A DNA stretch of 13,514 nucleotides, from the NCBI GenBank assembly GCA_910584605.1, contig CAJUAW010000076.1:1-13514 (forward strand), written 5' to 3'. Each line of letters begins with the position of its first letter. Positions within the stretch are counted from its first letter, which is position 1. This stretch comes from an uncultured Oscillospiraceae bacterium (GTDB lineage: Bacteria; Bacillota_A; Clostridia; Oscillospirales; Oscillospiraceae). Made by a program: the position numbers and the translations under genes. Below the pieces are notes generated by a model, which saw only the letters and a program-made list of their open reading frames with translations, did not search any database and was not told where the DNA came from. Below are positions 6,393 through 13,120 of this stretch, in pieces.

Positions 6393-7652
6393 ATGTCTCA
6401 TACCGTTGAAATTCTCTCGGTGGGAACCGAGCTGCTGCTGGGCAACATCGCCAATACCGACGCTCAGATGCTCTCTCAGGGGCTGAGCGAGCTGGGGCTG
6501 AACGTCTTCTGGCACACGGTGGTGGGGGACAACCCCCAGCGCGCCCGGGAGGCGGTGGCGCTGGCCAAGCAGCGGGCGGACGTCATCATCACCACCGGCG
6601 GCCTGGGGCCCACCTGCGACGATTTGACCAAAAACGTGCTGGCCGAAGCCTTTGGCAAGAAGCTGGTCTTTGACGAGGGGTCGGCGGAGCGCATCCGCTC
6701 CTACTTCACCCGCACCGGCCGGCCCATGACGGACAACAACCTTCAGCAGGCCATGCTGCCCGAGGGCTGCACCATCCTGGAGAACGACTGGGGCACCGCC
6801 CCCGGCTGCGCCTTTGAGGCGGAGGGGGTCCATGTCATCATGCTCCCCGGGCCTCCCAGCGAGTGCCGGCCCATGTTCCAGTACCGGGCCAAGCCCTACC
6901 TCCTCTCCCTGTCCGAGGGGGTCATCGCCTCCCACACCATTAAGCTGTTCGGCATCGGGGAGTCGGCCATGGAGGCCCAGCTGCGGGACCAGATGAACGC
7001 CATGTCCAACCCCACCCTGGCCCCCTACGCCAAGGAGGGAGAGTGCGAGCTCCGAGTCACCGCCAAGGCCGCCACCAGCGAGGAGGCCCAGGCTCTGCTC
7101 AAGCCCACCGTGGAGCAGGTCAAAAAGCTGTTTCACGACAAGGTCTACGGGGTGGACGTCCCCTCCCTGGAGTACGTGGTGCTGGAGGCGCTGCGCACAA
7201 AGGGCCTTACCCTGGGGACCGCCGAGAGCTGCACCGGCGGCCTCATCGCCAAGCGGCTCACCGACATCCCCGGCGCCTCCCAAGCCTTCCAGGGCGGCAT
7301 CGTGTCCTACACCAATGAGATCAAGGAAACCCTGCTCGGCGTCCCGGCCCACATGCTGGACCGCTATGGCGCGGTGTCCCGGGAGGTGGCCGCCGCCATG
7401 GCGGAGGGCGCGCGGAAGGCGCTGAACTGCGACATCGCCCTGTCCTCCACCGGCGTCGCCGGGCCGGATCAGGACGACCGGGGCAATGAGGTGGGCACCA
7501 TGTTCGTGGCCATCGCCACCACCCGGGGCACCCACGTCCGGGCCCTGAATCTGGGGCCCCGCCCCATGCGGGAGCGGCTGCGCACCCAGACCGCCAGCCA
7601 CGCCTTCGATCTGGCCCGCCGGTATCTGTCCGGGCTGGACTGCGGGGACTAA
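6393..7652 (+). CDS. cinA: CinA family protein (competence/damage-inducible; NMN deamidase-type C-terminus)
   Basis: A 419-residue two-domain CinA. Residues 1 to about 170 form the MoaB/MogA-like nucleotide domain, with LSVGTELLLGNIANTD (8-23), TTGGLGPTCDDLT (67-79) and LPGPPSE (151-157). Residues from about 255 form the PncC-like domain with AESCTGG (277-283), where Ser279 matches the NMN-amidase nucleophile, and SYTNEIK (305-311). In characterised relatives the C-terminal domain deamidates NMN to NaMN, and the N-terminal domain acts as an ADP-ribose pyrophosphatase. The usual glycine-rich segment after STGxAGP reads DQDDRGNE here (359-366), a local departure. The ATG has AGGAGG 9 bases upstream. 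It is not followed by recA, its common partner in Firmicutes, but by a MATE transporter gene 55 bp downstream. Confidence 0.95.
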   Translation: MSHTVEILSVGTELLLGNIANTDAQMLSQGLSELGLNVFWHTVVGDNPQRAREAVALAKQRADVIITTGGLGPTCDDLTKNVLAEAFGKKLVFDEGSAERIRSYFTRTGRPMTDNNLQQAMLPEGCTILENDWGTAPGCAFEAEGVHVIMLPGPPSECRPMFQYRAKPYLLSLSEGVIASHTIKLFGIGESAMEAQLRDQMNAMSNPTLAPYAKEGECELRVTAKAATSEEAQALLKPTVEQVKKLFHDKVYGVDVPSLEYVVLEALRTKGLTLGTAESCTGGLIAKRLTDIPGASQAFQGGIVSYTNEIKETLLGVPAHMLDRYGAVSREVAAAMAEGARKALNCDIALSSTGVAGPDQDDRGNEVGTMFVAIATTRGTHVRALNLGPRPMRERLRTQTASHAFDLARRYLSGLDCGD

Positions 7653-7671
7653 AAAACCTCCCTCACGGAGG
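7651..7671 (-). terminator. Antisense-facing terminator-like hairpin at the cinA stop
   Basis: CCTCC (7657-7661) and GGAGG (7667-7671) form a 5-bp stem. On the minus strand the stem is followed directly by six T residues (7651-7656), the layout of an intrinsic terminator. On the plus strand no T-run follows, so cinA probably reads through into the MATE gene. There is no minus-strand gene here to terminate; it may limit antisense transcription or be chance. Confidence 0.35.
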
Positions 7672-7707
7672 GAGTCCCGCTCAAATTTGATTAGGAGGGA
7701 GAGCGAC

Positions 7708-9105
7708 TTGTCCGCACAAGTAACACGGTCCGCCCGCTCCGTGGATATGACGGAGGGCAGCGTGGTGGGCCACCTGGTCCGCTTCGCCGTTCCGCTCCTG
7801 CTGGGCAACCTGTTCCAGCAGCTGTACAACACGGTGGACCTGTGGGTGGTGGGCCGGTACGTCAGCAACGCGGCCTACTCCGCCGTAGGCACCGTCACCC
7901 CGATCATCATCATGCTCATCGGCTTCTTCATGGGGCTGGCCAGCGGCGCGGGGGTGGTCATCTCCCAATACTACGGGGCCAAAAAGCAGGACCAGGTGCG
8001 CCAGACGGTCCACACCTCCATCGTCATGACCCTGGTGCTGGGGGTGGTGCTGTCTGTGGCCGGCATCCTGATCATCCCCTTCATGCTCCGGCTGATGAAG
8101 ACCGCTCCCGAGGCCGTCCCCGAGGCCACCACCTACCTGACCATCTACTTCGCCGGGGCCATGGGCCTGCTGCTGTACAATATGGGGTCCGGCATTCTGC
8201 GGGCAGTGGGCGATTCCAAACGGCCCTTCTACTTTCTGGTGGTGTCCGCCCTGCTGAACATCGCCCTGGATCTGCTCTTTGTGGCCGGCTTTCGCATGGG
8301 GGTGGAGGGGGTGGCCTACGCCACCATCCTGTCTCAGGGGGTTTCGGCGGCGCTGATCCTGACCGTCCTGGCCCGCAGCAGCGAGGCGTGCATCCGCCTG
8401 CGGCTGCGGGATCTGCGGATCGACCTCCGCATCCTGCGGCAGATCATCCGCATAGGCGTCCCCTCCGCCCTGCAGATGGCCATCACCTCCTTCTCCAACG
8501 TATTCGTCCAGTCCTACATCAACTTCTTCGGCCTGGACTGCATGTCCGGCTGGACCACCTACAGCAAGCTGGATCAGTTCATTATCCTCCCGGTCCAGTC
8601 TCTGGGGCTGGCCGCCACCACCTTTGTGGGACAGAATCTGGGGACCAGCCAGGTAGAGCGGGCTAAAGAGGGCACCCGCGCCGCCTTCTTCCTGTCCGTG
8701 GGCATTACGGTGGTCATCTCCGCCTTTGCCATTCTCTTCGCCCCCTGGCTGGTGGCCTTCTTCAACGACAAGCCGGAGGTGGTGGCCTACGGCACCCTCT
8801 TTCTGCGCCGCATGTGTCCCTGCTACGTGCTCATCTGCGTCAATCAGGTCTACTCCGGCTCCCTGCGGGGGGCTGGCATCAGCCAGCCGCCTACCTACAT
8901 CATGCTGGCCTCCTTTGTGGTGTTCCGGCAGATCTACCTTTACATCATGGCCAACTTTATCTCCAACACCATCCTGCCCATCGCCCTGGGCTACCCCGCC
9001 GGGTGGCTGGTGTGCAGCATCCTGACCCTGCTCTACTACAGCCGCGTGGACCTGGCCGGCAGGCGTCTGGTGGACGATCCCACCTCCATGCCCTCGAAGA
9101 CATAA
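7708..9105 (+). CDS. MATE family efflux transporter (NorM/DinF-like)
   Basis: A multidrug and toxin extrusion transporter of the inner membrane, normally exporting cationic compounds in exchange for Na+ or H+. With the start used here it has 465 residues and two homologous halves, about 20-220 and 245-445, with roughly 12 hydrophobic segments. Family signatures are FAVPLLLGNLFQQLYNTVD (26-44), GSGILRAVGDSKRPF (160-174), VGQNLGTSQVERAKEG (307-322) and SGSLRGAGIS (383-392). I chose the TTG at 7708 because AGGAGG (7693-7698) lies 9 bases upstream. An upstream TTG at 7687 would place this site inside the gene, and the ATG at 7747 has no ribosome binding site. It is close behind cinA, likely cotranscribed with it. 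The substrate cannot be told from sequence. Confidence 0.93.
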   Translation: MSAQVTRSARSVDMTEGSVVGHLVRFAVPLLLGNLFQQLYNTVDLWVVGRYVSNAAYSAVGTVTPIIIMLIGFFMGLASGAGVVISQYYGAKKQDQVRQTVHTSIVMTLVLGVVLSVAGILIIPFMLRLMKTAPEAVPEATTYLTIYFAGAMGLLLYNMGSGILRAVGDSKRPFYFLVVSALLNIALDLLFVAGFRMGVEGVAYATILSQGVSAALILTVLARSSEACIRLRLRDLRIDLRILRQIIRIGVPSALQMAITSFSNVFVQSYINFFGLDCMSGWTTYSKLDQFIILPVQSLGLAATTFVGQNLGTSQVERAKEGTRAAFFLSVGITVVISAFAILFAPWLVAFFNDKPEVVAYGTLFLRRMCPCYVLICVNQVYSGSLRGAGISQPPTYIMLASFVVFRQIYLYIMANFISNTILPIALGYPAGWLVCSILTLLYYSRVDLAGRRLVDDPTSMPSKT

Positions 9106-9223
9106 AAAAGAGCGCCATAAGGGATGTACGGATCAAGAACCTGATCAACCCACAAACAAGTTGAGCAGTTACCGAAAAAAGCAAAACTTTTTGACCGGTA
9201 ATGTCAAGAAATATGCGCAAAAT

Positions 9224-9262
9224 AGCCAGCGCCCATCCAGCATGACTGAACAGGCGCTGGCT
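9224..9262 (+). terminator. Candidate terminator hairpin of the cinA-MATE unit
   Basis: AGCCAGCGCC (9224-9233) and GGCGCTGGCT (9253-9262) form a perfect 10-bp stem with a 19-base loop, 118 bases past the MATE stop. The T-rich tract on the plus strand (TTTCTTTT) begins about 8 bases later, so it is not a classic terminator. On the minus strand the stem is followed by ATTTTG. It may act on both strands or be a different structured element. Confidence 0.38.
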
Positions 9263-9544
9263 GAATCAAATTTCTTTTACAGTTGTCAAAGGCGGTTTTT
9301 CCTCTTTGCTCCAAGGTACAATGTTACTTTGCCAGTCCCCGATACCGGAAGGTCACAATCTGCCCCTGGGGCCGCAAAATAGTCACTTTCCTGCACAACT
9401 GAAGCGGAATAGCTGACGGTATTATAAATATGCTCCCGCCGGCGTTCCAGATACCGGGGCGACGGCCTTGACGCCCTTGCCTCTATAGGCCGGTACACGG
9501 GTGAGGTTCTGAGAGAACCTGCGCGCATTTGACAGCTGACATAG

Positions 9545-9571
9545 AAAAACGGTGTGAACCCACACCGTTTT
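9545..9571 (-). terminator. Intrinsic terminator of the S41/SLH gene
   Basis: AAAACGGTGTG (9546-9556) pairs perfectly with CACACCGTTTT (9561-9571) around a 4-base loop. Read on the minus strand, the stem ends in a run of five T residues (9545-9549). It starts 21 bases after the stop of the gene at 9593-11272. The symmetric A/T ends suggest it may stop transcription from the plus strand too. Confidence 0.87.
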
Positions 9572-9592
9572 CCCAAATAAAATTGTCTGGCT

Positions 9593-11272
9593 TTACCATC
9601 CGTCCAGCATGGAGATCATGGCTTCCCCCTCCGCCCGGGTCAGCGTTTCGAGGGGACGGAAGGCTCCATTCTCCCCATGCATGAGTCCTGCGGACGTCAC
9701 TGCCGCCACGGCCTCACGGGCCCAGGGAGCGATCTCCTCCCAATCGGTCCAGGACTGGGCGTCCGCCCCCGTCAGGCCGGCATACCGGGCCAGCATAACC
9801 GCCGCCTCCTGCCGGGTAACGGGCCGGGCGGCCTGCACCGCCCCGCCGCCCACACCGGAGAGAACCCCCTGTTCCGCCGCCCAGCTCAGGGCGGGCAGGA
9901 ACCACTCAATGCCAAACGTGTCGGCAAAACCGGCCTCCGTGCCCTGGGGACTGCCCGCCTTCTGCCACAGCAGAGCGGCGAACCGGCCTCTGGTGAGAGG
10001 GGCGTCGGGGTAGTCCCGCTGCTCCAGCCGGCCGGGGTGGGCCAGCAGCCATTCCACGGCGGTGTCCCGGCCCGCCAGGGTATCCTCCATGGTCCGAAGG
10101 ACGGTCACATCGGGCTCCAGGGCCTCCACACCCCGCCCCGCCCCGGCGTCAAAGAGGGTGTCCAGGTCGATGTACTTCTGGGACACGCCCACCCGCAGGC
10201 CGGAGTTAGGCAGACGGAAGGAGCCCACCGAGCCGAAGTGGTCCACGCTCCCGCTGGCCGGTTCTCCCACCAGCACGCCCCCCATCTCCTGGAGCTCTAC
10301 CGCGTTGATGATGGCGGAGGAGAAGGTGGTCTCACCAATGAGGCCCACCAGCTCCGCGCCCCGGTCCATCTCCTGGCGGAGTACCTCCAGCAGGGGCCAG
10401 AGCACCCCGTCGGAGCCCCCGCCGTTGTTCCGCAGGTCCACCACCACCCGGCGGTAGTTTCCCAGCTCCTCCGCAGCCTGGGCGGCAAACTGCTCCATGG
10501 GCAGCTCCGGGTCCGCAGCGCAGGTGTTGTACTGGATGTAGTAGGTGTCGGAGTTCAGGGGAAAGGCGCAGTAATAGCAGTCCTGAGCGGCGGTGACAGG
10601 CCGGGGCAGTCCCTCACCCAGCTGGGCCATCTCGATGTTTCCCAGCTCCTCCATGGACACCGGGGCCAGGGACAGCTCCGTCCCCTCCGCCAGGGTGAGG
10701 ACCAGAGGCTCCCCCGCCTCCACCAGGCCCAGATACTCATAGAGGTCGGCCACATTGCAGGCCTGCCGGAACTGACGGCGCAGCTTCACCGGGTTATCGG
10801 CGCTAAGCAGCCCGCAGAAGGCTTCCGCCGCCTGGGCCACCGGCTTTCCCGCTGCCGAGATCACCTCCTGGCCCAGCAGCTCCCGGTGTTCCGCCAGGAG
10901 GGCGGACAGATACCATTTGCCCTCCCGCCAAGTCAGCGAGAACGGATAGGCCCGCATCAGTTGGGTCTGGTCCCCCAGGGCGGCGGAGGTGTGGGAGTCT
11001 CCCGCCAGCGCTGTCAGGCTCATCAGGTCCAGGAAAAACTCCTGGTCGCTGGCGGCGTCCAGCCCAGCCTCAATTTCCCCCTTCCGGGCGAGAAATTCCT
11101 CCTCCGGAGTGTTGGCGAACAGGTTGGGGTGACCCTTTTTCAGGTTCTCATAGAGTACGTTCAAATCTTCCCGCCGCTGCTGGACGGTGAGCTGCTCCCC
11201 GGGGGCGGCCCAGGCGGGGACTGTCATGCTCAAAATCAGAGCCGCGCTGATGATGCCTCTCCATAATTTCAT
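9593..11272 (-). CDS. Exported S41-type peptidase-like protein with SLH repeats
   Basis: A 559-residue surface protein. Residues 1-22 form a signal peptide (KLWR, then a hydrophobic core, then AWA before APGEQ). Residues about 30-400 resemble tail-specific/tricorn-like S41 serine peptidases: GDSHTS (91-96), VVVDLRNNGGGSDG (276-289), ETTFSSA (314-320) with Ser318 as the likely nucleophile, and VLVGEPASGSVDHFG (333-347). No clear PDZ domain is seen. Residues about 424-559 hold S-layer homology repeats: a degenerate half (PLTRGRFAALLWQKAG) and two fuller copies from FADTFGIEWF and SWTDWEEIAPW, ending in TRQEAA and TRAEGE. SLH repeats usually bind pyruvylated wall polymers, so the protein is probably wall-anchored. 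The ATG has GGAGG 9 bases upstream. Its target is unknown, and activity is inferred only from motifs. Confidence 0.85.
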   Translation of the reverse strand: MKLWRGIISAALILSMTVPAWAAPGEQLTVQQRREDLNVLYENLKKGHPNLFANTPEEEFLARKGEIEAGLDAASDQEFFLDLMSLTALAGDSHTSAALGDQTQLMRAYPFSLTWREGKWYLSALLAEHRELLGQEVISAAGKPVAQAAEAFCGLLSADNPVKLRRQFRQACNVADLYEYLGLVEAGEPLVLTLAEGTELSLAPVSMEELGNIEMAQLGEGLPRPVTAAQDCYYCAFPLNSDTYYIQYNTCAADPELPMEQFAAQAAEELGNYRRVVVDLRNNGGGSDGVLWPLLEVLRQEMDRGAELVGLIGETTFSSAIINAVELQEMGGVLVGEPASGSVDHFGSVGSFRLPNSGLRVGVSQKYIDLDTLFDAGAGRGVEALEPDVTVLRTMEDTLAGRDTAVEWLLAHPGRLEQRDYPDAPLTRGRFAALLWQKAGSPQGTEAGFADTFGIEWFLPALSWAAEQGVLSGVGGGAVQAARPVTRQEAAVMLARYAGLTGADAQSWTDWEEIAPWAREAVAAVTSAGLMHGENGAFRPLETLTRAEGEAMISMLDGW

Positions 11273-11299
11273 AGTCAGCTTCCTCCCTCTTGATTGTTT

Positions 11300-11308
11300 A
11301 TTATATCA
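11300..11308 (-). promoter_or_regulatory. Extended -10 promoter of the S41/SLH gene
   Basis: The minus strand reads TGATATAAT: a perfect TATAAT (+ strand 11300-11305) preceded by TGn (11306-11308). The -35 region is weak (TAGATT at 17 bp spacing). The transcript would start about 20 bases before the ATG, next to the GGGAGG ribosome binding site. Confidence 0.68.
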
Positions 11309-11471
11309 TGTGCAGCACAGGGAATCTATTAAGGGCAGATTAAATTTCGGCCCTGGCTTTTGATATTGTCTAAGCGGTGACGGCATAACTTCGGCCAGAC
11401 TGCGAACCGAGCCGCGCATAGGTCATGCTCCTTCCATGACGGTTCCGGGCTCCGGGCGGTCAAAGAGGTCC

Positions 11472-11524
11472 CCCATCCGGCCGCGGACGCTCTGCGGGCA
11501 GCCCATCAATTGCGTCCGGATGGG
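11472..11524. repeat. Inverted repeat between the amylase terminator and the S41/SLH promoter
   Basis: CCCATCCGG (11472-11480) and CCGGATGGG (11516-11524) are perfect 9-bp inverted arms with a 35-base interval. The arms extend imperfectly outward into GGTCC/GGACC-like sequence. A competing pairing is CGGACGC with GCGTCCG inside. It has no T-run and lies beyond the amylase terminator. Its role is unknown; it could be a protein-binding site, a small RNA fold or a remnant. Confidence 0.45.
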
Positions 11525-11540
11525 ACCCAAAACAAATCTG

Positions 11541-11575
11541 AAAAACAGCATTGCACCAACGTGCAATGCTGTTTT
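11541..11575 (-). terminator. Intrinsic terminator of the alpha-amylase gene
   Basis: A perfect 15-bp stem pairs 11542-11556 (AAAACAGCATTGCAC) with 11561-11575 around a CAAC loop. On the minus strand it ends in five T residues (11541-11545). It begins 3 bases past the amylase stop codon. Confidence 0.93.
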
Positions 11576-11578
11576 GCT

Positions 11579-13045
11579 TTAAAGATTCAGATACAGATAC
11601 TGCAGGGCCGATTCTGTCAGCCAAACCGAAACCGAGCCGCCCTGAACCGAAAATGTGCCCCAGCCGTCCCCGTCGATCACCGCAGTCCCGGCGACATGGC
11701 CCAGAGCATCCAACATGGTCTGGCCCGCCAGCCGCCGGCTCACATACATCCGCTTGCTGCCGCCAGCGCCGTCCGTCAGAAGGACCGCCGCTCCGGAGTC
11801 TGGACGTTCCCCGACCCCTTCCCGGGTAAAGCCCACCAGGGAACCGTCGTCAAAAAACAGGTGCTCCGGGCCGTAGGCATAGCGCTCCCGTATTTTGATC
11901 AGCCTGTCCAGCTGGGGGACCGGAGGGACGCCGTCATGGGGAATCCCGTAATAGTCCCCATAAAACACGCAAGGGGTGCCCTGGTCCCGGAGCAAAATCA
12001 AAGCATAGGCGATGGGCTTGAACCATGCCGGGATGAAGGAGCACAACGCCTGGCCCGGCTGGGTGTCGTGATTGTCCACAAAGGTGACGGAGCAGGCCGG
12101 GTCCGCCGCTGTCAGGGTATTCTCGAACAGCCGGGACAAATCAAAATTCCCGTTTGAGGTGGCCGCCTCCAAAAAACGGAAGTGCAGCGGCACGTCAAAC
12201 AGGGAGAGCGCCCGCCCGGTGGCCTCCAGGTAGTGGGTCAGCTTTCCCACCTCATGTGACCAGTATTCCCCTACCACATAGAGGTCCTTTTTCTGTTCCC
12301 GCATAGCCGCCAACCAATCCCGGCAGAAGGCAAAGCTGATGTGCTTCACTGCGTCCATGCGGAAGCCGTCCATATGTACCGTCTCCTGATACCATCTGCC
12401 CCAGTTTCGGGTCTCCTGGATCACCTCCGGGTTGTCGGTATCCAGGTCCGCCCCCATCAGATAGTCGTAGTTGCCCTTTTCCGAGTCGGTCTCCCGATTC
12501 CAGGACTTTCCCAAAAACCGAAAAATTCCGTTTCGTTTGGCCGCCGCATCCCAGTCCGTTCCGCTAAAGTGGGACGCGTTCCACTGAAAATCAGAATAAG
12601 CCCCCGCCCGGCCGGGAAAATTGAACTTGGTCCACGCCGTGATCTGCCGCTGGCCGCTGACGTCCTGGCCCCGGTCTCCGTCCAGTCCCTCAATGACTGA
12701 CACCTGTTCCGTGTCGTCGGCCCCCATGCGGTGGTTGAGCACCACGTCGCACAGCACCTGGATTCCCTCCTGCTGCAGGGTTTTCACCGCGGCGAGATAG
12801 TCCTCTTTTTTTCCGTATTTTGTGGCCGTGCCGCCCTTCTGGTCAAACTCCCCCAGGTCGTACATATCGTATACGTCATAGCCGACGCTGGCCCTTCCGG
12901 CGGCGCCCTTGTAAGCCGGGGGCAGCCAGACCATATTGATCCCGATGTTCCGAAGCTCAGCGGCTTGCGCCGCAGCACGTTTCCAGTGCAGCCCGTTCTC
13001 CGGCAGATACCACTCGAAGAACTGCATCATTGTTTGGTTTGTCAT
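11579..13045 (-). CDS. Cytoplasmic alpha-amylase, glycoside hydrolase family 13 (subfamily 5-like)
   Basis: Hydrolyses internal alpha-1,4 bonds of starch, glycogen or maltodextrins. The 488-residue product is close to E. coli AmyA (about 495) and opens with MTNQTMMQFFEWYLP, with no signal peptide, as in intracellular GH13_5 amylases. The four GH13 regions are present: DVVLNH (100-105), GFRMDAVKH (227-235) with nucleophile Asp231, GEYW (259-262) with acid/base Glu260, and FVDNHD (322-327) with Asp327. A short beta-sandwich C domain follows from about 390. The frame stays open for 71 codons upstream to 13258, but that stretch contains the promoter and looks noncoding. I take the ATG at 13045 (GGAGG 13 bases upstream, rather distant); the ATG at 13030 is an alternative. 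It probably degrades stored or imported glucans that feed glycolysis. Confidence 0.95.
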   Translation of the reverse strand: MTNQTMMQFFEWYLPENGLHWKRAAAQAAELRNIGINMVWLPPAYKGAAGRASVGYDVYDMYDLGEFDQKGGTATKYGKKEDYLAAVKTLQQEGIQVLCDVVLNHRMGADDTEQVSVIEGLDGDRGQDVSGQRQITAWTKFNFPGRAGAYSDFQWNASHFSGTDWDAAAKRNGIFRFLGKSWNRETDSEKGNYDYLMGADLDTDNPEVIQETRNWGRWYQETVHMDGFRMDAVKHISFAFCRDWLAAMREQKKDLYVVGEYWSHEVGKLTHYLEATGRALSLFDVPLHFRFLEAATSNGNFDLSRLFENTLTAADPACSVTFVDNHDTQPGQALCSFIPAWFKPIAYALILLRDQGTPCVFYGDYYGIPHDGVPPVPQLDRLIKIRERYAYGPEHLFFDDGSLVGFTREGVGERPDSGAAVLLTDGAGGSKRMYVSRRLAGQTMLDALGHVAGTAVIDGDGWGTFSVQGGSVSVWLTESALQYLYLNL

Positions 13046-13091
13046 AGTACGCCATCGTTCCTCCCGCAAAATTCGACATTCTAATATGGAC

Positions 13092-13120
13092 AGTATATCG
13101 AAAATCTTCACTCCTGTCAA
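13092..13120 (-). promoter_or_regulatory. Promoter of the alpha-amylase gene
   Basis: On the minus strand a perfect TTGACA (13115-13120) and TATACT (13092-13097) are separated by exactly 17 bases. The start point near 13085 gives a leader of about 40 bases, which rules out translation from the far upstream in-frame ATG at 13258. GACAG (13089-13093) and CTGTC (13114-13118) form a small inverted pair across the promoter, perhaps an operator. I see no good catabolite-response (cre) palindrome. Confidence 0.85.

Larger units (their letters stand above)
9106..9592. other. Gene-poor spacer with several inverted repeats
   Basis: This 487-bp gap lies between the convergent MATE and S41/SLH genes. 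Seen here are GATCA/TGATC (9131-9146); a bulged stem from TTACCG (9169-9174) to CGGTAA (9196-9201); a 10-bp GC stem (9224-9262); an imperfect long-range inverted pair near 9336-9349 and 9450-9464; a perfect AGGTTCT/AGAACCT hairpin near 9512-9529; and the terminator at 9545-9571. Open frames of 73 codons (9161-9382, plus) and 96 codons (9286-9576, minus) resemble no family I know, have no convincing start signals, and the second overlaps the terminator. I treat the region as noncoding: possibly a degraded sequence, a dispersed repeat or an RNA. Confidence 0.6.
11273..11578. other. Spacer between the amylase and S41/SLH genes
   Basis: The 306-bp gap contains, read on the minus strand, the amylase terminator, an imperfect inverted repeat (11472-11524), a 6-bp GTCATG/CATGAC hairpin (11422-11440) and the S41/SLH promoter. 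Two tiny minus-strand frames overlap by ATGA near 11424 (about 27 and 18 codons), but they lie behind the amylase terminator and lack well-spaced ribosome binding sites. I do not call them genes. Confidence 0.7.

Noticed and set aside
6321..7868. 515-codon minus-strand frame opposite cinA
   Set aside because: It is fully antisense to a complete CinA with a good ribosome binding site, its product is Gly-rich without recognisable domains, and it crosses the cinA promoter.
9161..9382. 73-codon plus-strand frame as a small gene
   Set aside because: No ribosome binding site, and it spans the TTACCG/CGGTAA and 10-bp GC stems; a structural or noncoding role fits better.
9286..9576. 96-codon minus-strand frame as a small gene
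   Set aside because: It starts inside the S41/SLH terminator hairpin, has no ribosome binding site and no family resemblance that I can see.
11380..11510. Two overlapping tiny minus-strand frames (about 27 and 18 codons) as a leader peptide pair for the S41/SLH gene
   Set aside because: The S41/SLH promoter lies downstream of them and the amylase terminator upstream, and neither has a well-spaced ribosome binding site.
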